In this document: positions 25,226-32,474 of the stretch, one piece after another | Layout: each line of letters opens with the position of its first letter | Numbering within the stretch: the first letter of the stretch is position 1 | NCBI RefSeq assembly: GCF_036541335.1 | Contig: NZ_JAZHBO010000001.1 | Coordinates: 1 to 64,000, forward strand | Length of the DNA stretch: 64,000 nucleotides | Origin: Aquilutibacter rugosus | GTDB lineage: Bacteria > Pseudomonadota > Gammaproteobacteria > Xanthomonadales > Xanthomonadaceae | Direction: 5' to 3' | Notes under the pieces: generated by a model | What the model saw: only the letters and a program-made list of their open reading frames with translations | Database searches by the model: none | What the model was told of the DNA's origin: nothing | Position numbers and translations under genes: made by a program

Positions 25226-25881
25226 CGCCACCTGCGACATCCGCTGGATGTCGTTGAAGATCCGTCGCCGGGCCCGAACCGGAATCCCGAGCAGATCGCA
25301 CGCAGCCATTGCCTCCAGCGCGGTAATGCCCTGGTAGACGGCCGCATTTGCGGTGACGAGCCACGCCGGCTTGCACGCGCACCAGACTTCAACCGAGCGC
25401 GCGTTGCAAGCCAGGACCTCGACCCATTCGTCGCCGACGGGCGCATCGCCCGCGTCACCGCGCAAAACCTCCCCGGAAGACAGACTGGCTGCGTGCTCCT
25501 CATCGATCAGCTCCCGTTCGCCGCGCCCCGTTATTAACGCAAGCGCGACGACTTCGAGTTTTTTACTCGTGCTTCCCCGAAGCGCGCGAAGAACTCCTGA
25601 AGGAACGCGTTCTGCAAGAACGCGGAGTAGACGCCGTCATTGAATTCACGCAGCGCCTCGTCGCCTGTAATGGCGTTGCCGTTCTCGTCGCCCAAACCCT
25701 CGGGAGCGCCCACAAGGATTTCAGCGATGTACTGCTCGTCCGTGAACTCCTCATCGCCCATTCGCTTGAGGTCGGCCTTGGACTTGTATTTGACGTTAAA
25801 GGTCAGCGTGCCGCGTGCGCCGTCCGGCAGCTGGATTTCAACGGGCATCTTAAAAGTTTCGGTTTTTTTAAGCTTGAGCAT
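25199..25881 (-). CDS. Tail assembly chaperone frameshift product (gpGT-like, 227 aa)
   Basis: Made if ribosomes slip -1 at A-AAA-AAC (25564 to 25558), joining the first 107 residues of the upstream frame, a slipped Lys, and 119 residues of the second frame (KLEVVALALITGRGEREL... to ...ASAHYAVRK). The second frame has no ATG near its beginning but is open and coding-like right from the slip site (VLACNARSVEVWCACKPAWL, ALEAMAACDLLGIPVRARRR, DUF1799-like). It lies immediately upstream of the tape measure gene, as lambda G/GT does. gpGT-type proteins coat the tape measure and recruit tail tube protein during assembly. Confidence 0.85.
25534..25881 (-). CDS. Tail assembly chaperone (gpG-like, unshifted product, 115 aa)
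   Basis: The zero-frame product starts MLKLKKTETFKMPVEIQLPD and continues with a small beta domain and an acidic helical part (GDEEFTDEQYIAEILVGAPE), ending ARVKNSKSSRLR. AGGGA precedes the ATG. Its location between tail tube and tape measure, with a programmed slip site eight codons before the stop, identifies it as the short tail chaperone. It should be made in excess over the frameshifted form. Confidence 0.88.
   Translation of the reverse strand: MLKLKKTETFKMPVEIQLPDGARGTLTFNVKYKSKADLKRMGDEEFTDEQYIAEILVGAPEGLGDENGNAITGDEALREFNDGVYSAFLQNAFLQEFFARFGEARVKNSKSSRLR
25558..25564 (-). other. Programmed -1 ribosomal frameshift site, A-AAA-AAC
   Basis: On the minus strand the zero-frame codons GTA AAA AAC contain the canonical X-XXY-YYZ heptamer A-AAA-AAC in the correct phase. 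After a -1 slip, reading continues CTC GAA GTC GTC into a 119-codon open frame that ends at 25199. This is one of the most efficient slippery heptamers known in bacteria. Confidence 0.88.
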
Positions 25882-25920
25882 GGGGATGTCCCTGGGTGAA
25901 AGGTGAATTGAAACCCCATA

Positions 25921-25952
25921 CTAAAAGTCCTCCCGCACGCGCGCGGGAGGAC
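25921..25952 (-). terminator. Intrinsic terminator/attenuator inside the tail operon
   Basis: Arms gtcctcccg (25927-25935) and cgggaggac (25944-25952) form a perfect 9-bp GC-rich stem with an 8-nt loop. On the minus strand it is followed by TTTTAG. It lies just downstream of the tail tube gene, so it may reduce transcription into chaperone and tape measure genes relative to the abundant tube protein. Confidence 0.75.
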
Positions 25953-25986
25953 CTGTGTCAGTGACGCGGGTGACGCGGGCTACGCG

Positions 25987-26979
25987 TTACGGACCGCCAA
26001 ACAAAACGTAGAGTTCGTCACCACCGGTGGCACTGGCCACGCAGGGGCCGCTGATGTCCCAGCCGTAGTCACCGTCGATATCCACTTCGCTGATCTCTTC
26101 GATCTGGCCGCGGAATCCCAGCTCCGAATACAGCGCGTTCGCTTCCGTCAGTCGCAGGCTGCCGGTCAGGATGACACCGGCGTCGCGGATCTTCCACGGA
26201 TCGAAGTCGGCGGACGCCGTGCGGGCGATACGGAGCTTGAAGCTCGCCGATCGATCGGCGATGCGTCCCACGCGCAGCGTCGTGTATTCCACGCTCTTGA
26301 CGTCGTTGCCAAAATCGATCTCCAAGCTCTTGCCAAGTACGCTCAGGGCAGTCACGTTAACGCCTGCGCCCGTACCGCCGACCGTGGACAGCTTGGTAAC
26401 GGTGTTCTCGGCCTTGGCCACTGTAGGAACGGTTGTCGGCAGCGTAACCGTCGGCAACGCCGCTTCTTCAACCGTGTTGTACGAGCCGATCAGCTTGACC
26501 TTGCCCTTGAACCGGTCGCCGATTGCGATCGACAGACCCGACAGCTCGTTGCGGGCGCCCAATACTTTCTTGTGGGTGCCGGCGTGCCAGAAATAGGCCG
26601 TTGCCGAAGGGATGCCGTTGGAGATCGGGTTATATCGAGTGGTCTTGGCCACTCCATCTTTGACGGCCGTCATGCCGGAGGGCAGCAGGAGTGGTTCACA
26701 TACTGCGTTCGATGTAGCAGCCTGTCCCGGCGTCGCCGGTGGATAAAGCTCGAACTCGCCCTCGATGAATGCCCGCTTATTGCCCACAACAAACGGGGTG
26801 CCGCTGAAGAATGGAAGATCGACCGGCCGCTCGACCTTGTCGATCTCGGTGCCAGACGAGCCGTTCATCAGCACAATGGCGTTGAGCGCGGCAGTGGGCA
26901 CCGCGTCGACACCCTCGGTCGCTTCGATCTTGACGGCGACCGCGCGCTTCTTGAAGTAATCCAGAGGTGGTTGAGCCAT
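25987..26979 (-). CDS. Major tail tube protein (330 aa)
   Basis: Starts MAQPPLDYFKKRAVAVKIEA, then EGVDAVPTAALNAIVLMNGS, and is beta-rich throughout with FSGTPFVVGNKRAFIEGEFE and a C-terminal Ig-like part (TVPTVAKAENTVTKLSTVGG, WDISGPCVASATGG). This pattern is that of tail tube proteins of B3/D3112-type siphophages. No tail sheath gene is present nearby, so the tail is non-contractile. It lies after the tail terminator gene and before a terminator hairpin, as expected for a highly expressed tube gene. Confidence 0.82.
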   Translation of the reverse strand: MAQPPLDYFKKRAVAVKIEATEGVDAVPTAALNAIVLMNGSSGTEIDKVERPVDLPFFSGTPFVVGNKRAFIEGEFELYPPATPGQAATSNAVCEPLLLPSGMTAVKDGVAKTTRYNPISNGIPSATAYFWHAGTHKKVLGARNELSGLSIAIGDRFKGKVKLIGSYNTVEEAALPTVTLPTTVPTVAKAENTVTKLSTVGGTGAGVNVTALSVLGKSLEIDFGNDVKSVEYTTLRVGRIADRSASFKLRIARTASADFDPWKIRDAGVILTGSLRLTEANALYSELGFRGQIEEISEVDIDGDYGWDISGPCVASATGGDELYVLFGGP

Positions 26980-26981
26980 GT

Positions 26982-27146
26982 TTATTGTTCCTTTAAAGTG
27001 TCATTTGCGGCGGCGTCGGTCGCATCGGCCTTGCGGTTGCGAGATGCCTTGGGTTCGGGTTTGGTCTGCGACAGGTCGACGAGCTCGCCGTCGATGATGT
27101 GCCAGTCACCGTGCGTGGTGGGGGTCGGGAAGGGAGTCTCGTTCAT
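26982..27146 (-). CDS. Small acidic/basic phage protein (54 aa), unknown
   Basis: An open frame from ATG 27146 gives MNETPFPTPTTHGDWHIIDG followed by ELVDLSQTKPEPKASRNRKA and an Ala/Asp tail. It overlaps the stop of the tail terminator gene by 4 bp and ends 3 bp before the tail tube ATG, so it fills the gap exactly in the Mu gene-38 position. Likely real; function unknown. Confidence 0.7.
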   Translation of the reverse strand: MNETPFPTPTTHGDWHIIDGELVDLSQTKPEPKASRNRKADATDAAANDTLKEQ

Positions 27147-27595
27147 GGCATCGCCTGGTGTTGGATTCGGTATTCGGATTGAAAGACTTGTTGGAAGCAG
27201 AGGTAGCCGGTCTCGTAGTTTTCGTCGCGGCCGGCGCTGAAGGAGAGAGAGTCGTACCCGTTACCCGGGGCCCAGCCGATCAGCGCGGCGCGGACTTCCG
27301 GAATGACCGACTGGTCGGCAATGGACCGGGCTCCGGCTCCGTCACGCTCGGACGTTGCGCTGCGCACAAAGGCGACCAGCTGGACGGAGACCGCAACGTG
27401 CTGCACGGTCGCCGGTCCGCTGAGCTGAGGCGGTCGCGCGGACTCTTCGACCAGGACATACACCGCAGGCGTAACCGACGGCTTTTGTTCGAGTGCCGTG
27501 CGCAGGTCGGCCGAGGATCCGACGATACGCAGCGACGGCGCATGCGATCGCAGGCGCGCGATGACCGCGTCGGTCGGAAACGGTCCGGTGCTCAC
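27143..27595 (-). CDS. Tail terminator-like protein (Mu gp37 / DUF1834 family)
   Basis: A 150-aa protein with a GTG start overlapping the gp36 stop (GTGA). FPTDAVIARLRSHAPSLRIV, PAVYVLVEESARPPQLSG and GNGYDSLSFSAGRDENYETG then CFQQVFQSEYRI match the Gp37/DUF1834 pattern. In Mu-like phages gp37 acts at the tail end. Position between gp36 and the tail tube agrees. Confidence 0.82.
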   Translation of the reverse strand: MSTGPFPTDAVIARLRSHAPSLRIVGSSADLRTALEQKPSVTPAVYVLVEESARPPQLSGPATVQHVAVSVQLVAFVRSATSERDGAGARSIADQSVIPEVRAALIGWAPGNGYDSLSFSAGRDENYETGYLCFQQVFQSEYRIQHQAMP

Positions 27596-28089
27596 AAGCC
27601 CCCCAGGGTGTCACGCGAAAATAGTCGTGCGTTGGAGTGAACCTCAACGCTTGCCGGATCCTCGCCGGCGGTAGCCAGCAGCGGATCATTGGCCCCGAGC
27701 GAGAGGGTGCCCTCTGCAACCATGTCCAGCGCCCGAAGCGCGTCGCGGTAGTCACGTTCGATACGGCCGGTCTCTTCGCTGGACCGATCGCGGTTGCGGT
27801 GAATGTGGTATCGGGCGATGGCCCGGGCCCATACCGTGAGGACCGGGAACTGCGTGGCACTCAACGGCAAGGGATAGCCGCGGCGCGCCAAGCGGCTGTC
27901 CACCTCAGCATCCGCTTGAGCGCAGAACCGCAGCAGGCTTGCATACGCCTCCGCGGCCTGCTGATTGTCCGTCACCCCGTCCGATGCGATGACGACCTTG
28001 AGATCGTCAACCGTCAATTCATACAGCTCGGAGACCTCTCTCCAGGTCTCCGCGCCGTCGGTCAAGTGCGATGGCCGGACGTAGCTCAT
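27592..28089 (-). CDS. Head-tail connector, Mu gp36 / DUF1320 family
   Basis: A 165-aa, mostly helical protein: ELYELTVDDLKVVIASDGVT, AEAYASLLRFCAQADAEVDS, LARRGYPLPLSATQFPVLTV, ARYHIHRNRDRSSEETGRIE. This is the DUF1320 (Mu gp36) signature, where RLARRY-PLP-P and the Y..H/R segment are conserved. Likely a head-completion or connector protein. It overlaps both neighbours by 4 bp. Confidence 0.9.
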   Translation of the reverse strand: MSYVRPSHLTDGAETWREVSELYELTVDDLKVVIASDGVTDNQQAAEAYASLLRFCAQADAEVDSRLARRGYPLPLSATQFPVLTVWARAIARYHIHRNRDRSSEETGRIERDYRDALRALDMVAEGTLSLGANDPLLATAGEDPASVEVHSNARLFSRDTLGGL

Positions 28090-28403
28090 TTCTTGGATCG
28101 CGTCGCCTTGGCGGCCTTGGTGCCTTTGGGAAGTGTTTCGCTTGCGGTCTCCGCCGTGTCGTCGTCGTCCGTGCTGTCATCGCTGTCCGTGCCGCCCTCA
28201 CCGTCGCCCGATGGATCCACCGGATCCACCAGCTCGCCGTCGAAATCCGACAGCGACACGAACAGATGAGGATCTGCCTGCAGCTGCGCGATTTGCTCTT
28301 CCGTAAACAGCTCCGCGTCAAACGCCACCTTCTCCGGAAGGTGGCGCTGACCGCAGCGGTAGTACGGCTGGCCGTGGCGCGTTTGCGTGATAACCGTACC
28401 CAT
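28086..28403 (-). CDS. Mu gp35-like (HI1506-related / FluMu N-terminal domain) protein
   Basis: A 105-aa protein. The N-terminal 60 residues (TRHGQPYYRCGQRHLPEKVA, FTEEQIAQLQADPHLFVSL) match the FluMu-type N-terminal domain (RCG...F..EQ...L..DP.L.V). The C-terminal half is a low-complexity acidic stretch (DGEGGTDSDDSTDDDDTAET) ending in a basic KATRSKK tail. It lies directly behind the capsid gene, the expected Mu position. Possibly a head decoration protein (inference). Confidence 0.8.
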   Translation of the reverse strand: MGTVITQTRHGQPYYRCGQRHLPEKVAFDAELFTEEQIAQLQADPHLFVSLSDFDGELVDPVDPSGDGEGGTDSDDSTDDDDTAETASETLPKGTKAAKATRSKK

Positions 28404-28408
28404 GACGG

Positions 28409-29317
28409 TTAGGACAGCCAGCTGGATTCGACGAGCGTGGCCGAACCGGCCCACTCGTTGCCGCCGTTCTCGTCCTTGATCAGCAGCTTGCGGGCTGCTG
28501 CTTCGAGTTGAGGCGGCACGACCAGCGTGTTGGGCGTGATGCCCAGCGGGCGGCCCCCGTCAGCCTTGAACGACTTCATGGCGGCGCGGGCAGCTGCGTA
28601 ATTGGCGGCTGTCAGCGGCTGGTTGCTCGCATAGGCGAACTGCCAGAAGCCAAAGCCGACGTTGTTGCGCGAGTCTGCACCGAAGCGGAAGCTGTTGCGC
28701 ATGAACACCGATTCATCGTTGAGATCGGTCATACCCGTCAGCACCGGCGACTTGCGGTTCTGGAACAGGATCGGCTTGATCGCGCGCGAGGTGTCGAACA
28801 GGTACCAGATCGGATTGTTCGGACGCGCGGCCAGATCGACGTCACTGTTGCTGACCAGCACGGCAGCACCGGTACCGTCCACGTTCGGATAAACCGGGTG
28901 ATCGGTGTCGAAGAAGTTCTGACCGTCGTAGCACAGCGTGGTGCGGCCGGCCTTGATCAGACCGAACACCAACTCGTCGGGCTGCGCCTTTGCGGCGCGT
29001 CCCATTTCCTGGAACAGCGGCTTGTAGACGCCGACGTTGTCGTCTTCGATGTCGGTGCGCAGCACTTCGACCGAGGACTCCCAGTCCTTGTTCTTGATCG
29101 AGTAGCCGTGCGCGGCCATGTCCTTGAGGACACGATCACCGACCCACTCGCGGAACTGCGGGAATTGACCCAGCCAGCCGTAGGTGTTGGATGCCGTGGA
29201 CGAAGGCACTTCGGTGGCGACACTTTGCCACGAGGTCGGGGTGTTGGAGAGCGCCGACTGGAAGTCGGAGCGGTAGCCCACAAAGAGGGCCTTGATGATT
29301 GCGGCAGAGAGAAGCAT
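28409..29317 (-). CDS. Major capsid protein (Mu gpT family)
   Basis: A 302-aa protein starting LLSAAIIKALFVGYRSDFQS, the Mu gpT N-terminus. It continues YGWLGQFPQFREWVGDRVL, YDGQNFFDTDHPVYPNVDGT and PNTLVVPPQLEAAARKLL, an HK97-fold major head subunit. It follows the protease/scaffold gene by 29 bp, as in Mu. Confidence 0.95.
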   Translation of the reverse strand: MLLSAAIIKALFVGYRSDFQSALSNTPTSWQSVATEVPSSTASNTYGWLGQFPQFREWVGDRVLKDMAAHGYSIKNKDWESSVEVLRTDIEDDNVGVYKPLFQEMGRAAKAQPDELVFGLIKAGRTTLCYDGQNFFDTDHPVYPNVDGTGAAVLVSNSDVDLAARPNNPIWYLFDTSRAIKPILFQNRKSPVLTGMTDLNDESVFMRNSFRFGADSRNNVGFGFWQFAYASNQPLTAANYAAARAAMKSFKADGGRPLGITPNTLVVPPQLEAAARKLLIKDENGGNEWAGSATLVESSWLS

Positions 29318-29346
29318 GTCGTTTCCGTGTCAGTGGGGTGGATAAA

Positions 29347-30351
29347 TCAGTTCAGGGCGAGCGCGGCGCGGTAATCGTCCTCGCTCATGCCCAGGGCACG
29401 TGCAACCGCGGCCTGTTCCGCGTTGAGCGCGGTAGTGTCGCCGGTTGGCTTGCGGGCACCGAGATCACTCGGTTCGGCCACCGCAGGCGCGGCGGCGACG
29501 AAGGCGCGGAAGCGTTCCAGGCCGCCCTGCTCAGCGCAGGCGGCGCGGTGGTATTCCACCGTCGCAGGCGTGATCTTGCCGGCCTTGAGCGCGGCGTCGA
29601 TTTCGCTCGACACGGCAGCGTCGTGCGCTTCCTTGTCTTTCGCAGCAAGTGCGGCTTCGGCATTGCTGGCACGCTCAAGCGTGGCGTCGTAATCCGCGCG
29701 CGGTACGTATTGGTCGAGAGCGGGCGCCTTGGCCCTTTCGGCATTCAGCGCCGTGGACGTCTCGTCGGCCTTATCCTTCAGCGCGATGATGGCAGCCGCG
29801 AGGTCGTCGTCGGAGGCGGTGGCTTCGAGGTTGAGCGCGGTGGACAGGGCCAGCGCCAAAGCAGTGGATCGGTTCATTGAATCGTTCTCGCAGGGGGAAA
29901 AGGAATTGAGCGCCTGCAGGCGCAGGTTGGGGGTGTTGACCAGGCCGGCACTGACCAGCCGCACGACGCGCTTGGTCGCGGCATCAAAATCAAACACCGG
30001 GGAGATGTACTTGTATTCGCGGTTCAGCACGCGGGTGCCGCCGCTCGTCGTCCACTGCACGTTGCCCCAGATGCCACCGTCCCGGACTTCGAGCTTTTCA
30101 ATCCATCCTGCAGCCGGGGAATCGCCGCCGGCCGGGGCCGCCAGCTGGGTGGAGTGATTGATGTCAATCGGAAGTTGCAGGCCGCGGCTGTTGAATGACT
30201 GGACGACCCGGTCGGCATCGGCCGGCGCCATCGTCCAACGCCGACCGTCCATGCCGCGGATGTCACCAGCGGGGATCAGCTGGATCGAGGCGGGGGCAAC
30301 ATTGCCCTGGAAGTCGAGCTCAAAGTTGAGGGCGGCGGAAAGCGTCTTCAT
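29347..30351 (-). CDS. Head maturation protease and scaffold (Mu gpI/Z family)
   Basis: A 334-aa protein. The N-terminal half (IQLIPAGDIRGMDGRRWTMA, LPIDINHSTQLAAPAGGDSP, YKYISPVFDFDAATKRVVRL, VSAGLVNTPNLRLQALNSF) is a Mu I-type protease with the conserved His of DxNH. The C-terminal half (coiled-coil-rich, ending LGMSEDDYRAALALN) is the scaffold, which in Mu is also made separately from an internal start. ATG plus SD at the internal MNRSTALALALSTALNL (position near 29877) could supply the Z-type product. It processes capsid assembly. Confidence 0.93.
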   Translation of the reverse strand: MKTLSAALNFELDFQGNVAPASIQLIPAGDIRGMDGRRWTMAPADADRVVQSFNSRGLQLPIDINHSTQLAAPAGGDSPAAGWIEKLEVRDGGIWGNVQWTTSGGTRVLNREYKYISPVFDFDAATKRVVRLVSAGLVNTPNLRLQALNSFSPCENDSMNRSTALALALSTALNLEATASDDDLAAAIIALKDKADETSTALNAERAKAPALDQYVPRADYDATLERASNAEAALAAKDKEAHDAAVSSEIDAALKAGKITPATVEYHRAACAEQGGLERFRAFVAAAPAVAEPSDLGARKPTGDTTALNAEQAAVARALGMSEDDYRAALALN

Positions 30352-30672
30352 CGGCCCATTGTTCGGGCGGATCCGCCTGCGGGTCTGCTGACCTATGTCA
30401 CTGCCTGAACGCGTCTTGGGGCGGCAGCCGGCTTCACCCTAACAGATTTCCCCGTGCCGGTTACGATCCGCCGCCAGGGATCGATTCGGGGGGGGACTCA
30501 AGCCGCTTTCGACCAATTTCGCCGTTTCCGGCAACAATGGCGGGTCGAGGCGGTCCCAGACCGTGTTTAAAACACGTTTAAACGCGTTCAATTTCGCCTT
30601 CTGGGGGGCTCGGGGTATCTCCGCCCGCCCTTGGGGCTTCGTGGGGCGCACAGCGCGTTTTACGCACGCCCG
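30352..30672. other. 321-bp gap between tail-completion gene and protease gene
   Basis: No convincing gene. A 70-codon minus-strand frame (30439-30651) exists but overlaps no clear ribosome-binding site and is Pro/Arg/Lys-rich. The stretch around 30562-30585 has two GTTTAAA-type motifs in a near-palindromic AT-rich island (gtgtttaaaacac then gtttaaac) and lies about 210 bp upstream of the protease start. It is a good place for a late (head) promoter. Confidence 0.4.
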
Positions 30673-31155
30673 TCAATCCTCTGTAAGCCAGTTGGCGGTC
30701 AGACGATCCAGCTTTGCCCGATCGTCATCCGAGAGCCCCATGAATGGGCGAGGCGGCAACCCGGGATGATTCACCTTATGGCGCGGCCCCGGGCCGCCCT
30801 TCCAGAATAGCGCCTTCTTGTTCCGGGGCAGGATCACATACGGCTGCGTCCCGAACTGGTGAAATGCTGCCTGCCGGGCGGTAGCGCGAACCTCGGCAAA
30901 ATCTCGGCCGAAGCGCGAATGGATGTCGTCGCGCATGCGGCCACTCTTGACCAACGGCCGGCCGCCCCGCTTGACGGGCGCCCACGGTTTGCCGTCGGGG
31001 CCCTCCGACTTCTTGAACCGGTCCTGCGTGGATTCGATCAGTAACTCGCCGATGTCGCGCATAACGGGAGTCAGGTCGTCTAGCTTTCGGGTCAGCTTGC
31101 TGAACCAACGGTCGGCGTCTTCGGAGTCGACTTCAATGGTGAAACGGTCAGTCAT
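30673..31155 (-). CDS. Phage virion morphogenesis / tail completion protein (Mu gpG family)
   Basis: A 160-aa protein: DDLTPVMRDIGELLIESTQD, RFKKSEGPDGKPWAPVKRGG, PLVKSGRMRDDIHSRFGRDF, AFHQFGTQPYVILPRNKKAL and PPRPFMGLSDDDRAKLDRL are the full Phage_tail_S (Mu G) pattern. It completes heads or joins head and tail. It is preceded by a 137-bp gap (31156-31292) without a gene. Confidence 0.93.
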   Translation of the reverse strand: MTDRFTIEVDSEDADRWFSKLTRKLDDLTPVMRDIGELLIESTQDRFKKSEGPDGKPWAPVKRGGRPLVKSGRMRDDIHSRFGRDFAEVRATARQAAFHQFGTQPYVILPRNKKALFWKGGPGPRHKVNHPGLPPRPFMGLSDDDRAKLDRLTANWLTED

Positions 31156-31292
31156 GGTAATCTTTGCTCACGGGCGCTGTTGGAAAACGGTGCGTAACGG
31201 TTCAAATCCGAAACCCTCGAACCTATCGAGTCATCGCTCAATGGTAGGCATCGGGAGACGTCGGTGGCGATGAACGCCGATAGTCACCATTT

Positions 31293-32474
31293 CTATTTTC
31301 GAAACCACGTCATCCGCCCGGTTCGTAAATTCTTTGCACCGGTAGGACTGCCGTGAAACATCGTCAGTGCGACCCACTCCCCTGGTATCGAGTCCAGGAC
31401 CACGCCTCCGATTTTCTTTTTTCCGACCATCAAGCCTTTGATGTATCGACGGCGAATGCGAACTTTGCCAGTACGCTGGTGCCGTTCAAAACCTACCCAG
31501 ATTTCGTAGGGATCTTCGATAATTTCTCGGAGCAGCGGCAAGTACGCTTCTCGCCCCTCGAATCCACCCTGCTTTTCCGCCCAGTGGGTGATCATTGCCT
31601 GCGTTACGCTCATTACCGCATCCGTTGGGTCGATAAAAGTCACCGAATCGCCACCGAAGAGATCTCTAAAGCGTTGCCGGATTTCGGGAATGCTGTCGGT
31701 TCTGGGTGCGAGAGGAACCGTTGGAGCATCGAATGGGATGTCCGGGCGATCATAGTGGTCAGGAAAATAAGGATCCATCGGCAGCCAGTCTCGCGGATCC
31801 GTAGTTGCCGTTTTTTCAATCGCCCTGCCAAAGGCGGCGATGCCAACGTTGTAGCGCCACTCGGCCGGCACCTTTTCATCACGCATTGCTGGCGTTGGCG
31901 CCGCATCCGGCTTTTGTGTACCCAGTCGTTGCTTCGAGATTCCGATCACTGTACATCGGCAGCCCCAGCCGTTGGGTGGGTAGTGAGTTTCCCACCAGGG
32001 GTCATCCGTGGCAATGATCAGGCCGTCCCATTCCTGGTGATCTTTGCGCGGATTGTTGACGGTGTTGTGCTTGTACTTGAGATACGGAAAGTGCTTAAGG
32101 GTTTCCCAGCGTCCCGCCATGTACGCCGTGCGAACGTTGGTGTGGTAGATCACCGAGGTACGCCAAGCGCGGTACCCGGCGTTGTCGGCTTTCTCGGCTC
32201 CGCTCATCTTCCAACCTTGACGCCGAATGATGTCGTCAAATCGCTGCCGGAAGTCCTCCAGAGTTTCGCCTTTCTCGATCGCCGCCGCGACCGCTTTGTG
32301 CATGTCAGCAAGAAAGGCCTCCTCGGTTGCGCCGGCAATCGTGAATGCAGGCGCGTTCATTCCGTGCAGCAGTTCGTCCCAGCGTCGCGTGGGGATATTT
32401 TTCTTGTCGCGGAAATAACGGACAGCCTCGTCCATTGAGCCGAAATTGCCGACGATATCAGGCACGGCTGTCAT
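31293..32474 (-). CDS. Mu gp30 (F-like) minor head protein fused to a probable PBECR nuclease domain
   Basis: A 393-aa protein. Residues ~1-225 match the SPP1 gp7/Mu F-like head morphogenesis family: ETLEDFRQRFDDIIRRQGW, YHTNVRTAYMAGRWETLKHF, and the Cys/His end HYPPNGWGCRCTVIGIS near 164-180. Residues ~265-393 form a second domain (RFRDLFGGDSVTFIDPTDAV, EDPYEIWVGFERHQRTGKVR, IRRRYIKGLM, GEWVALTMFHGS) resembling the PBECR (barnase/EndoU/colicin-E5-like) nuclease domains found at the C-terminus of such head proteins. It may be injected with the DNA. Overlaps the portal gene by 17 bp. Confidence 0.88.
   Translation of the reverse strand: MTAVPDIVGNFGSMDEAVRYFRDKKNIPTRRWDELLHGMNAPAFTIAGATEEAFLADMHKAVAAAIEKGETLEDFRQRFDDIIRRQGWKMSGAEKADNAGYRAWRTSVIYHTNVRTAYMAGRWETLKHFPYLKYKHNTVNNPRKDHQEWDGLIIATDDPWWETHYPPNGWGCRCTVIGISKQRLGTQKPDAAPTPAMRDEKVPAEWRYNVGIAAFGRAIEKTATTDPRDWLPMDPYFPDHYDRPDIPFDAPTVPLAPRTDSIPEIRQRFRDLFGGDSVTFIDPTDAVMSVTQAMITHWAEKQGGFEGREAYLPLLREIIEDPYEIWVGFERHQRTGKVRIRRRYIKGLMVGKKKIGGVVLDSIPGEWVALTMFHGSPTGAKNLRTGRMTWFRK

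Noticed and set aside
25069..25503. Minus-strand 144-codon frame after the tail chaperone
   Set aside because: Alternative frame of the gpGT extension; very Arg/Ser-rich. The slip-site frame is the coding one.
30439..30651. 70-codon minus-strand frame between gpG and protease genes
   Set aside because: No ribosome-binding site and low-complexity Pro/Arg/Lys composition; reported only as part of a probable promoter gap.
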